In this document: positions 41,565 through 49,637 of the stretch, in pieces
How the letters are laid out: each line of letters begins with the position of its first letter
Numbering within the stretch: the first letter of the stretch is position 1
Source: an uncultured Dehalococcoidia bacterium
GTDB taxonomy: Bacteria; Chloroflexota; Dehalococcoidia; Lucifugimonadales; UBA1123
Direction: 5' to 3'
Assembly: GCA_958296105.1 (NCBI GenBank)
Contig: OY282441.1
Location: 1,749,800 to 1,813,799, forward strand
DNA length: 64,000 bases
Program-made: the position numbers and the translations under genes
The notes under the pieces: model-generated
The model's input: the letters and a program-made list of their open reading frames with translations, nothing else
What the model was told of the DNA's origin: nothing
The model's database searches: none

Positions 41565-42332
41565 TCACTCTCTCGACAGGATGGCGAGGCTGCCACCGGG
41601 AGCGGTCAGAGCCAGCAGGCCGGCCCCTTCCCTGCGCAGCCGCCGCACGGCGAGGTAGGGGCCGGGGTTGATCCGCTCACCGCTCCGCAGCGGTTTTCCA
41701 CTCGGAAAGTAGGGATGAATCAGCAGCTGTCCGCCTGGGCGCAGCGCCCTGAGCGCCAGCGCCGTGTCTCGGTAGGCGGTGTCCGCCGAGGGGTCGTGAT
41801 CCATGATGATGAAATCGAACTCCGCTTCGCGCCCGTTCAGATAGTCCGTGGATCGGGCGATGGAGAATTCCACCATGTCGGCGCAGTCCAGCCGCGCCAG
41901 CATCTGGCGGGGCGAAGCGGTGATGCGGTATCGTTTCGACTCGGCGGCGGCAGGATCGTTGACGTCGAACAGGTCCAGCGTAACCAGACGGGGCGGGCAG
42001 TCTCCACTCCGATACTCCTTCATCGCCATTGCGGCGTGCATGGTGGATGCGGCGCGGTTGGTGCCGATCTCCAGAACCGAGCGCGGCTGAAAACGGCGAA
42101 CCATGTGGTAGATTATTCGGCGGCTTTCGGGGTCTATGGCGTGAATCTCCGCCATACCCATATCCTCGAAGATCTCGTCTATCGAGGCCTTTGCCCTTTC
42201 CCAGCCGTCGGCTTGGAGTATCTCCGCAAGTGAGATCTCCGCCGCCTTGGGAAGCGGGGCGGCGTCCACCGCCATTGTCGGCGTCCGTTCGAGCCTCCGA
42301 GCGTGAACCACCCTGCGAAGCTCGTTGTACAC
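41565..42332 (-). CDS. Class I SAM-dependent methyltransferase
   Basis: A 255-residue protein with motif I SVLEIGTNRAASTMHAAM, an acidic strand-2 end in LVTLDLFDVND and FDFIIMDHDPSADTAYRD as the next core block. This resembles O-methyltransferases and cephalosporin-hydroxylase-type enzymes. It heads the leftward half of the glycan locus. The GTG start at 42332 is tentative: the same frame is open upstream (a readable ILKRLARDILPAAVY precedes it) and an AGAGGAGG lies near 42390, but I find no ATG, GTG or TTG there. Confidence 0.75.
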   Translation of the reverse strand: MYNELRRVVHARRLERTPTMAVDAAPLPKAAEISLAEILQADGWERAKASIDEIFEDMGMAEIHAIDPESRRIIYHMVRRFQPRSVLEIGTNRAASTMHAAMAMKEYRSGDCPPRLVTLDLFDVNDPAAAESKRYRITASPRQMLARLDCADMVEFSIARSTDYLNGREAEFDFIIMDHDPSADTAYRDTALALRALRPGGQLLIHPYFPSGKPLRSGERINPGPYLAVRRLRREGAGLLALTAPGGSLAILSRE

Positions 42333-42539
42333 CGCCGCCGGCAGGATATCGCGCGCCAGTCTTTTCAGAATTCTCGTATCTACGACGGAAAGCCTCCTCT
42401 GGGCTGCGGTCGCTTCCTTGACGACGTCAGCAGATTCCTAGACATCTTCCAATGGCGTCCCATCGCCTTCTTGCCGGCGTCACAGCCGCGATGCCCTCTT
42501 TCTCCCCGATGTTCGTATGATCGGGACTACGGGCGAAGT

Positions 42540-42896
42540 TCAGACGGTCGCTCGACTTTCCCCTGCGAGTATCGTCTCGAGTTGCTCGATCAGCGGGGGC
42601 AGATGCTCCTGAATGATCTCCCAGAGAGTGTCGAAGTTGATCTCATCGCAGCCATGTATCAGCCTGTTGCGAAAATCCGATGTTTCGCGCCACGGCACAC
42701 GTGGATAACGGGAACGGAAGTCATCAGGAACCCGCCTCGAAGCCTCGCCCACGACTTCCATCAGCCGAACCAGCGCAAGGTTCAGCATCCTGTCCTTGTC
42801 CAAGTCCGCCCTGGCGCGGCCTCGAGTCATCTGGCGCGCCTCCAGCGCGTGGTCCAGCATGTGGTGAACGAACACCACCGGATCACGGCGAGACAT
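42540..42896 (-). CDS. hepT: HepT-like (DUF86) toxin of an MNT/HepT pair, active-site Tyr replaced by Cys
   Basis: A 118-residue all-helical HEPN protein. The family motif is RX4HXY. Here it reads R76-N-R-L-I-H81-G-C83, so the tyrosine that the partner MNT enzyme adenylylates in studied systems is a cysteine. Arg76 and His81, needed for RNA cleavage in HEPN nucleases, are present. It overlaps the MNT gene by 14 bp, the usual order for this toxin-antitoxin type. It may be uncontrolled, inactive or controlled differently. Confidence 0.88.
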   Translation of the reverse strand: MSRRDPVVFVHHMLDHALEARQMTRGRARADLDKDRMLNLALVRLMEVVGEASRRVPDDFRSRYPRVPWRETSDFRNRLIHGCDEINFDTLWEIIQEHLPPLIEQLETILAGESRATV

Positions 42897-43185
42897 ATAT
42901 CACCTCTGCCTCGTCAATCACCTCTTGGCGAAAGTACTTGCTCAGGTCTTGCGCGGTGTTCAGATCCACTCTCCTGCCCACAATCTCCGACAACTCGTCC
43001 GGAAGGGTGGAGAAGAACGCCAATCCGGGATTTCGCCCAAGCTCGAACTCCACCAGAACGTCCACGTCGCTTCGAGGCGTAAAGTCGTCCCTTATGACCG
43101 AGCCGAACAGCGCCATCTTGCGAATGTTGTGACGCTTGCAGAACTCGGCGATCCGATCGTGCGGTATCTCTATTCGCGCGCCCAT
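42883..43185 (-). CDS. mntA: MNT nucleotidyltransferase antitoxin
   Basis: A 100-residue minimal nucleotidyltransferase. LFGSVIRDDFTPRSDVDVLV contains the GSX10DXD signature (Gly28, Ser29, Asp40, Asp42) that binds Mg-ATP. In MNT/HepT systems it transfers AMP to the HepT tyrosine and neutralises the toxin. I start it at ATG 43185 (MGARIEIPHDRI), which has AGGAA upstream, rather than a longer frame from 43245. The 246 bp before it hold no gene I can support. Confidence 0.88.
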   Translation of the reverse strand: MGARIEIPHDRIAEFCKRHNIRKMALFGSVIRDDFTPRSDVDVLVEFELGRNPGLAFFSTLPDELSEIVGRRVDLNTAQDLSKYFRQEVIDEAEVIYVSP

Positions 43186-43431
43186 TTGTATTCCTGACAG
43201 CCCGGTTATCATCGAGCCTGAAAACTGCAAGCGCGCAGAGAACACAGGCTCGACGGATCTCTAATAGTCGCGCCCTGAGAGAGCGCCAGCGCCCCGCCGT
43301 CGATGAAGAACGTCCGTCTTCACGGATTGGCTGTCGTCCCTGTATATGGCGTATGGCGACGCTCGGCGCGGGGTCTCTCCCCTCGCTTGGCGAACCTTGC
43401 GGCAGGGACTCGCCGCCTGCTGGCTTGCCCG

Positions 43432-45321
43432 CTACTGGCTGCCGAACTCCTGCGAGGTAGCCGTTCCGTCGCCGTCGAAGTCCGCCTTCAGCGTCGGGTA
43501 CTGGGCGGAGGAGCCGAAGTCCCAGAAGTCCCCGTCCTGGTTCCAGGATGCGTATATGCCGCTGTATCCCGAGGGCGACTGCATTTCGGCTTTGGTCTTG
43601 CCTTCGGCGTCGGCGGACGGTCCGAAGCCCACCGCCGCCGACTGCCCCGTAGTCTCGGTATCCCAGTAGCTCGCGCTGATCGCGTCGGCGTTCTCGTTCT
43701 CGCCTATCAGTCCGCCGGCGCCGCTCTCGGCGAACACCCCGCCCGCGGCATAGCTCGCGCTGACAGGGCCGTTGTTCCATCCCACGAGGCCGCCAATCCT
43801 GATCAAGCCGCGAACGCTGCCTGTGGCGTAGCTTGCCACTATGGATCCAGCGCCAGCGCCCTGGTCCAACAGGTTCTCGCCCACGAGCCCGCCGGTATCC
43901 CTCTCGCCTGACACATCGCCCTGAGCGTAGCTCGCGCTGATGACGCCCTGATTCTCGCCGACCAGCCCGCCTACGTCGTCCGAGCCTAGTATCTCGCTCG
44001 ATGAGTAGCTCGATCTAATGGTCCCGGCGCTGTTGTTGTCTCCAACCAGACCGCCAACGCGATGGGAGGCGGACACGCCGCCAGTGGCGTAGCTCATGGT
44101 GATCGGCCCGTTGTTCTTCCCGACCAAGCCGCCGATATCGTCCTCTCCCGTCACGGCGCTGCTGGAGTAACTCCCGTTGATCGCGCCGTCGTTCCAGCCA
44201 GCCAGACCGCCTGCGCCGATGCCTCCGTACACCGCGCCCGCGGCGTGACTTGCGCCAATTTCGCCGCTGCTGCGGTTGATCCCAACCAGACCGCCAACGC
44301 GATGCCTGCCGCTTACTTCGGACTCGCTGTAGCTGTCGGTTATCAATCTGTAGTTGACGCCAGCCAGCCCTCCGGCGTCGTCTCCCTGCCCGGATACTGC
44401 GCCCGTGGCGTAACTTCCCGTGATGGGACCCTGGTTGAGGCCCACCAGACCGCCAATCAAGTCTTGGGCGGATACGTCGCCCGTGGCGTAGCTGTCTCTG
44501 ACTTCACCGAAGCTGAGAGCCACCAGACCGCCGGCGACCCTGCTCGAACAGGATACGCTGCCCATGGCGTAGCTGTCTCTGACTTCACCGTAGTTGACGG
44601 CGACCAGTCCGCCGGCAATGTTGACCACGCCGCCCACGACCGCATCGGCGTAGCTGCCGCTGATCGAACCTGAGTTGACCGCCACCAGTCCGCCCGCGTC
44701 CCTGACGGCGCCGGCGACCTCGCCCGTGACGTGGCTGTTCGATATTTCGCCGCTGTTCGTCCCTGCCATCACGCCCAGGGTGTTGGCGCCTCTTATATCG
44801 GCTCCCACCACGCCCAGCTGCCAAATCTCGCCCGAAACCTCGCCGAACAGCCCGACGTGGTCGTCCTCGGGGCGGTCAATGAACAGGTTGGCGATGGTGT
44901 AGCCGCCGCCGTCGAGCGTCCCCCCGAACGGCGTGGTGTGGCTGCCAATGGGCATCCAGCCGCTTCCCTGAGTCCACTCGGAGCTGACCGCGCCGGATGC
45001 GTAACTGGCGGCGGTGTCGAAGTCGAGGTTGCGTGTCAGCTCGTAGCCCGCGCAGCCACCATCGGGGCAGCCCATCCCCTCGGCTGCGTCCGGGAACGCC
45101 GCCGCGTAGTCGTCCGCGCTCCCGGAGTCGTCGGCCTCGCCGTCGCCGTCCAGATCCCAACGGACGGCGTTCAGCTGTTCCAGATTGGACACTTCGATAA
45201 GCGCGTCTCCGTCCACATCGTAATCGCCCGACCCCGTGTTGGAGCAGCTCACGCCAATCAAAGATGCCAGAATTGCCAGCGCAGCTGCCGAGAGTGTGAG
45301 ACCAATTCGCTTCATGTCCAT
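43432..45321 (-). CDS. GLUG-repeat surface lipoprotein
   Basis: A 629-residue lipoprotein (SLIGVSC lipobox). An Asp-rich segment (DYDVDGDALIEVSNLEQLNA, DLDGDGEADDSG) looks like calcium-binding loops. About 14 GLUG-type repeats follow, each of the form GGLVGxN-x-I-x-SYAxGxVSG, which build a beta-helix-like rod. The C-terminus (ISASYWDTETTGQS, KAEMQSPSGY) is the usual end of such proteins. GLUG proteins are often surface adhesins. GAGGAG before ATG 45321 supports the start; an ATG two codons later is also possible. Confidence 0.87.
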   Translation of the reverse strand: MDMKRIGLTLSAAALAILASLIGVSCSNTGSGDYDVDGDALIEVSNLEQLNAVRWDLDGDGEADDSGSADDYAAAFPDAAEGMGCPDGGCAGYELTRNLDFDTAASYASGAVSSEWTQGSGWMPIGSHTTPFGGTLDGGGYTIANLFIDRPEDDHVGLFGEVSGEIWQLGVVGADIRGANTLGVMAGTNSGEISNSHVTGEVAGAVRDAGGLVAVNSGSISGSYADAVVGGVVNIAGGLVAVNYGEVRDSYAMGSVSCSSRVAGGLVALSFGEVRDSYATGDVSAQDLIGGLVGLNQGPITGSYATGAVSGQGDDAGGLAGVNYRLITDSYSESEVSGRHRVGGLVGINRSSGEIGASHAAGAVYGGIGAGGLAGWNDGAINGSYSSSAVTGEDDIGGLVGKNNGPITMSYATGGVSASHRVGGLVGDNNSAGTIRSSYSSSEILGSDDVGGLVGENQGVISASYAQGDVSGERDTGGLVGENLLDQGAGAGSIVASYATGSVRGLIRIGGLVGWNNGPVSASYAAGGVFAESGAGGLIGENENADAISASYWDTETTGQSAAVGFGPSADAEGKTKAEMQSPSGYSGIYASWNQDGDFWDFGSSAQYPTLKADFDGDGTATSQEFGSQ

Positions 45322-45387
45322 CCGTCTCCTCTTCTTTGACCGCTCGGGGTCAGACTGTCCGGAGAGTCTCCCCCAATTTCGCGGCTC

Positions 45388-45416
45388 ATTATAACCTAAT
45401 ATACCTATGCGTTCAG
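45388..45416 (-). promoter_or_regulatory. Probable promoter of the GLUG lipoprotein gene
   Basis: On the minus strand a perfect TATAAT (complement of 45388-45393) lies 17 bp downstream of CTGAAC (complement of 45411-45416), a weak -35. It is about 67 bp before the start codon. Confidence 0.5.
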
Positions 45417-45626
45417 CATCAGAAAGCGTCCGCATTCCGCCGTATACTGCATCAGCTTGGTCGGCAGTGCGGAAGCTCCCCCTAGGATGAGCAGCGGCAG
45501 ACAGCAGCAGCTCTTACAGAAATCCCCTGCCTGCCATACGTAAGCCCCTCTCGCTCTATGGCTACAGAAATCCCCTCTCCCTCGACGGGAGAGGGCTAGG
45601 GTGAGGGTGATAACGCCGCGATCTGG
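45417..45626. repeat. Gap with a reversed palindromic repeat
   Basis: Between 45569 and 45608 the sequence CCCTCTCCCTCGACGGGAGAGGG with gctagggtgagggtg is the reverse-oriented CCCTCTCCC subfamily also found inside the GT-C gene. The rest of the gap shows nothing I can support. Confidence 0.75.
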
Positions 45627-45794
45627 TCAGTAGACTATAGCGGCAGTAACTGCCGCCGCCGCCATTACTGCCAGGGCCGCCGCAGTCAGGGCGACGCTCT
45701 CGATCCCCACGGCTGCGACATATAGAAACGGGAAGTCAACTGCCATGACCGCCAGCGTAGCCTGGCGCAATACGGATCTGTCGATGCTCTTCAC
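45627..45794 (-). CDS. Small membrane protein coupled to the lactate permease
   Basis: A 55-residue protein starting with GTG that overlaps the permease stop (GTGA). It begins KSIDRSVLRQATLAVMAVD and contains two hydrophobic stretches (about 10-32 and 36-54) rich in Ala and Val. I recognise no family. Tight coupling suggests an accessory subunit or stabilising peptide for the permease, but this is only inference from position. Confidence 0.6.
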   Translation of the reverse strand: MKSIDRSVLRQATLAVMAVDFPFLYVAAVGIESVALTAAALAVMAAAAVTAAIVY

Positions 45795-47419
45795 TTCGCC
45801 TCCCAGGGCCTTGTCAGGAGCAGAGCCTGTACGCCGACCAAGAGCGCGATGCCCAAGCAGTACGGGACCGCGCGCCGCATGACGCGGCCCTCCTGACCGG
45901 ACAGCCCGACGACGGCCGTACCCACCAGCACCTTGGCGGGCGCGATGGCAGACCCCAGCGAGCCGCCGATGGATTGTACGCTGGCTATGGTAACGGCGTT
46001 GACCCCCAGCGCCGCCGCCGCTTCGAGCTGGAGCGCGCCAAACATGACGTTCGAGTTGGTGTTGCTGCCCGTCATGAAGGAGCCGAGAATGCCAATGTAC
46101 GGCGAGAACAGGGGGAAGCTCCAGCCTGCGCCGCTGGCTATGGTCCTGCCCAGCAAGACGGTCATGCCCGTGTCCGTCATTACGAGCGCCATCATTAACA
46201 TCATGGCGATTCCCACGCTCGATGGGGTGCATTGACTGTATGTCAGCCTCAAGGCGCTCCTTCCGGTTCCAGACCTCCACCGCCCCTTGAATATATGTAC
46301 CAGATACGTGACGATCAGGGAGATCAGGATAAGCGGGGCGGGGTGCCTCAGAAGCGATATTCTGGCGTAATCCTCGCGGCTTTCGATCTGGAAGCCCAAA
46401 GCCGTCTGCGCGGCGGGGTAGTCCAACCCCCACTGTAAGCCCACGCCCAGATCCCTTATGAGCGGCATCTGCGTCAGCACGCTGAAGAGCAGAATCAGGT
46501 AGTAGGGGAGAAACGCCAGGTGGAAGCCGGCACCTTCGCTCGCTCGCTTCGGCTCCGCCGCCGCGCTTGCGGCATCCTCCCCTGCCATGTCCGGGGCCGC
46601 TTCCGGCTGCGGCTCCGCGCTTCTGTAGAGGGCGAGCTTCCGTTCGAGCAGCCACACCGCGCCGCAGCCCACAAGCCCCGATACGATGGAGGCGATCTGA
46701 GGTGCGCCTATGACCGCCATGAGCCACGTGCAGAATCCCATGGCCGCGCCGGCCGTCAGGATGAGCGGCGCGCCGCGCCGCGCCGAAGCCATGCCCCCCT
46801 GGATGTGCGCCACGGCAAAGCCCGAAGCCACGATGGGCAGGATGAAGAGCAGAGCCATGCGCGGGCCTATCTGCTCGCCCGGGATGCCGGTAACCAGCTG
46901 GATGGTGTAGTACGACGACCCCAGAGAGCCGAAGGACACTGCCCAAGCGTGTCCGACTAGAACGATGGCGGCCGCCCTGGCCGGCGTAAAGCCCGCGAAG
47001 ATCAGGAGAGGAGCCGCCACCGCCACCGGAACGCCGAAGCCCGATACCCCCTGCATGAAGCCGGAGAACGACCAGCCGACCAGAAGCGCGAGCGTCAGCG
47101 GCTCCCGCGCGAGGCGTGTCATCGTCGAGCCGATGATCGTGATTCCGCCGAGCTGGTCGATGACGTTGTACAGCAGTACGGACGTCCAGACGATGGACAG
47201 GACGAACAGGCTGAGGCTAAGGCCCTTGGCGCTTCCGATTCCCAGCAGCGCCACGTCCGCGCCAAAGAAGAAGAATGCCGCCGCCGCCGCGATCAGCCAA
47301 GCCACCGCCCCAGCCTTCGGAGCGCTCCACCTGAGCGCCAGGATAGCGGCCATCAACGCCAAGATGGGCAGGAATGCCAGTACGACGTTGACGAAGCCAA
47401 GCTCCGGTCCGTCTGTCAC
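45791..47419 (-). CDS. lctP: L-lactate permease (LctP family)
   Basis: A 542-residue membrane protein with about 13 helices. GFMQGVSGFGVPVAVAAPLL, GHAWAVSFGSLGSSYYTIQL and GSFMTGSNTNSNVMFGALQ are the hallmark blocks of the lactate/glycolate permease family, which imports lactate or glycolate with protons. A cytoplasmic Ala/Glu-rich loop near residues 270-300 separates the halves. GTG 47419 with GGGAGAA upstream is the best start; the longer frame from 47503 has no family similarity. The small gene at 45794 is coupled downstream. Confidence 0.92.
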   Translation of the reverse strand: MTDGPELGFVNVVLAFLPILALMAAILALRWSAPKAGAVAWLIAAAAAFFFFGADVALLGIGSAKGLSLSLFVLSIVWTSVLLYNVIDQLGGITIIGSTMTRLAREPLTLALLVGWSFSGFMQGVSGFGVPVAVAAPLLIFAGFTPARAAAIVLVGHAWAVSFGSLGSSYYTIQLVTGIPGEQIGPRMALLFILPIVASGFAVAHIQGGMASARRGAPLILTAGAAMGFCTWLMAVIGAPQIASIVSGLVGCGAVWLLERKLALYRSAEPQPEAAPDMAGEDAASAAAEPKRASEGAGFHLAFLPYYLILLFSVLTQMPLIRDLGVGLQWGLDYPAAQTALGFQIESREDYARISLLRHPAPLILISLIVTYLVHIFKGRWRSGTGRSALRLTYSQCTPSSVGIAMMLMMALVMTDTGMTVLLGRTIASGAGWSFPLFSPYIGILGSFMTGSNTNSNVMFGALQLEAAAALGVNAVTIASVQSIGGSLGSAIAPAKVLVGTAVVGLSGQEGRVMRRAVPYCLGIALLVGVQALLLTRPWEAK

Positions 47420-47499
47420 AGCGGGTTCTCCCAAGCCGCCGCGCGTCGGTCGGCGCAGGCGTCCGGCCGCGCGTCTATCGAGGCTGCCACGACGCCCGA

Positions 47500-47600
47500 C
47501 CACTCACAGCGGTCGCGGGACAGCGCGCGCCACACGCGCCCGTCCCTCAAGACGTGCAGGATGCCATTGACGACCTCTCGCAAGTCTGCTTGGCATCCGG
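47500..47600 (-). pseudogene. Possible remnant of an IS5-type transposase N-terminus
   Basis: One minus-strand frame reads QADLREVVNGILHVLRDGRV followed by WRALSRD, which closely resembles the N-terminal RxVVNAILYVLRTGxxWRxLP block of IS5-like transposases. No catalytic domain, start or terminal repeats are visible, so it is at most a relic. The rest of 47420-47771 has nothing else I can support. Confidence 0.4.
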
Positions 47601-47771
47601 AAGCAATGGGGCGAGGACTTTCCATTGGGGCATCACTTGGGCGACGCAGCCCTGTCACCGCTTCGCTGCCGCCTGCCCTCTTTCTCGTGGTCGGCTCACA
47701 GCCTCGCGGGATCGAGCATGTGCCGCCTCCTGCCGTCGTCGCCGACCGTTTGGGTCTCGCTGAAGACGACA

Positions 47772-47846
47772 TGGAGCGGGAGAGGGGATTCGAACCCCCG
47801 ACCCCTTCCTTGGCAAGGAAGTGCTCTACCACTGAGCTACTCCCGC
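47772..47846 (-). tRNA. tRNA-Gly (GCC)
   Basis: The minus strand folds as a cloverleaf: acceptor GCGGGAG pairs with CTCCCGC, D-arm GCTC..GAGC, anticodon stem CTTCC/GGAAG with loop TTGCCAA (anticodon GCC), and T-arm with GGTTCGAATCC. The 3' CCA is encoded. It lies 29 bp after tRNA-Phe and is probably on the same transcript. Confidence 0.96.
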
Positions 47847-47875
47847 TCGACACATATCAAGGAGTCTGGAACCTT

Positions 47876-47951
<76 letters not shown>

Positions 47952-47960
47952 CAATCGGCA

Positions 47961-48002
47961 ACTCTAACCCTAATGTTAGAGTCTGCCGCTTCTGGGTGTC
48001 AA
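47961..48002 (-). promoter_or_regulatory. tRNA promoter with an inverted repeat over the -10
   Basis: Minus strand: TTGACA (complement of 47997-48002), 18 bp, TAACAT (complement of 47973-47978), about 22 bp before tRNA-Phe. A perfect 8-bp inverted repeat, ACTCTAAC (47961-47968) and GTTAGAGT (47975-47982), with a 6-bp centre overlaps the -10 and the expected start. Confidence 0.6.
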
Positions 48003-48146
48003 GTTCTTGGAGAGGCGCAATGCCCGAACTTGCGCATCCAGCGCATGGACGCCCCCAGCCAGCCCACCCGCCGCATTTCCAGCAGGTACGCCGCTGAGAC
48101 GCGACCTTTCGCAGTCTGTCCATGTAACAGCATAACAGCCCCATTG

Positions 48147-48175
48147 TCGACACCCCTGCGCCAGCGGGCTATACT
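48147..48175 (+). promoter_or_regulatory. Probable lysA promoter
   Basis: TCGACA (48147-48152) and TATACT (48170-48175) are 17 bp apart, each one mismatch from consensus. This gives a leader of about 30 nt before the ATG at 48214. Apart from this and the tRNA promoter, 47952-48213 shows no gene. Confidence 0.55.
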
Positions 48176-48213
48176 CAAGCTGTACGCGCTGCAACCCTGA
48201 AACCGGAGATGAG

Positions 48214-49527
48214 ATGCCATTCGACAACAGAGCGCTGTTCCCATTCACCGCAGATGTGAACGCGCGCGACCACCTGAGCATCGGCGGCTGCGACACGGTC
48301 GAGCTGGCGGAGGAGTTCGGAACTCCGCTGCTGGTGTTCGACGATGCCACGCTGCGCGGGATGTGTCGGGGGTTCGTGGATGCGTTCGCCTCGCGCTGCG
48401 CCGACAGCGAAGTCCTGTACGCATCGAAGGCGTTCGTGAACGCGGCAATAGCGCGTATCGTGAGCGAGGAGGGGCTGGGGCTGGACGTGGTGTCCGGCGG
48501 CGAGCTTGCGGTGGCGAGCGCGGCGGGCGTGGATATGGCGCGCGTCTACTTCCACGGCAACAACAAGACGCCGGACGAGCTGGAGTACGCGCTGGACGTC
48601 GGCTGCGGGCGCGTAGTGGTGGACAGCTTCCATGAGCTTGCGCTGCTGAACGACATCGCCAAGCGGCGCGGGGTGACGCAGGATGTCCTTCTGCGGCTGT
48701 CTCCCAGCGTGGATCCGCACACCCACGCCGCCACGACCACCGGCATACTGGACAGCAAGTTCGGCTTCTCCATAGAGACCGGCGACTCGACCACCGCCAT
48801 TCGACGGGCGCTGGCAGCGTCCAACCTGGACCTGATCGGGCTGCACTTCCATCTAGGCTCGCCCATCTTCGAGCTGGAGCCATACGCCATAGCCATAGAT
48901 ACGGTTCTCAGCTATCTGGCGCAGTTCGAGCCGGAGGGGCTGGACATGCGCGAGTTCAGCCCGGGCGGCGGGTTCGCCATCGGCTACGTGCGCGGCCAGC
49001 TTCCGCCCGCCATCGAAGACTACGCGGAGATCATCACGTCCACGTTCAAGCGCCGCTGTGAAGACCTCGGGCTTGGCGAGCCTAAGCTGATTGTGGAGCC
49101 GGGTCGCGCCATAGTCGGGCGCGCGGGGGTCGCGCTGTACACGGTGGGCGCGATCAAGCGGATACCCACCGTTCGCAAGTACGTTTCGCTGGACGGCGGC
49201 ATGGGAGACAACATCAGACCCGCGCTGTACGGCTCGGAGTACGAAGCGGTGGCGGCTGCCCGAATGTCAGACGAGCCTGCCGAGATCGTGACACTCGCGG
49301 GCAAGTACTGTGAATCTGGCGACGTGCTGGTGCGCGACGTCGAGATGCCGCATCTGGAGCCGGGAGACGTGATCGCGATTCCATCGTCCGGGGCATACGC
49401 GCCCTCGATGGCGAGCAACTACAACCTGAACGGGCGTCCGCCCATCGTGGTAGTGGCAGACGGAGAGGCGCGGCTAATCCGCCGCCGCGAGAGTTTTGCG
49501 GACATGATGGCGCTGGATATCTCGTAA
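48214..49527 (+). CDS. lysA: Diaminopimelate decarboxylase
   Basis: Catalyses meso-diaminopimelate to L-lysine, the last step of lysine synthesis, with pyridoxal phosphate. The 437-residue protein has Lys72 in LYASKAF as the Schiff-base lysine, LGLDVVSGGELAVA, the HLGS of LIGLHFHLGSPI, and GKYCESGDVL with the cysteine that reaches the partner active site. Length and motifs are typical of LysA; ornithine decarboxylase-like relatives lack the full set. It stands alone with its own promoter. Confidence 0.93.
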   Translation: MPFDNRALFPFTADVNARDHLSIGGCDTVELAEEFGTPLLVFDDATLRGMCRGFVDAFASRCADSEVLYASKAFVNAAIARIVSEEGLGLDVVSGGELAVASAAGVDMARVYFHGNNKTPDELEYALDVGCGRVVVDSFHELALLNDIAKRRGVTQDVLLRLSPSVDPHTHAATTTGILDSKFGFSIETGDSTTAIRRALAASNLDLIGLHFHLGSPIFELEPYAIAIDTVLSYLAQFEPEGLDMREFSPGGGFAIGYVRGQLPPAIEDYAEIITSTFKRRCEDLGLGEPKLIVEPGRAIVGRAGVALYTVGAIKRIPTVRKYVSLDGGMGDNIRPALYGSEYEAVAAARMSDEPAEIVTLAGKYCESGDVLVRDVEMPHLEPGDVIAIPSSGAYAPSMASNYNLNGRPPIVVVADGEARLIRRRESFADMMALDIS

Positions 49528-49637
49528 GAGCGGCTGCGCGGGACGAGCCTTTAGCGTCCGCGCCCGACTTGTGTTAAGTTACGGACCGAGGCGCCGGGGC
49601 GCGGCGTCCGCCAGATTTTCCGGATCGGAGCGTAACA

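Noticed and set aside
45627..46946. A long (439-codon) open frame opposite phase to the lactate permease
   Set aside because: Its composition (Arg/Gly/His-rich) is typical of a shadow frame in GC-rich DNA. Only its last 55 codons, beyond the permease, look like a real small protein.
47416..47853. A 145-codon minus-strand frame starting within tRNA-Gly
   Set aside because: Its first part is translated tRNA (a common annotation artefact). Only the transposase-like fragment near its end is kept as a possible relic.
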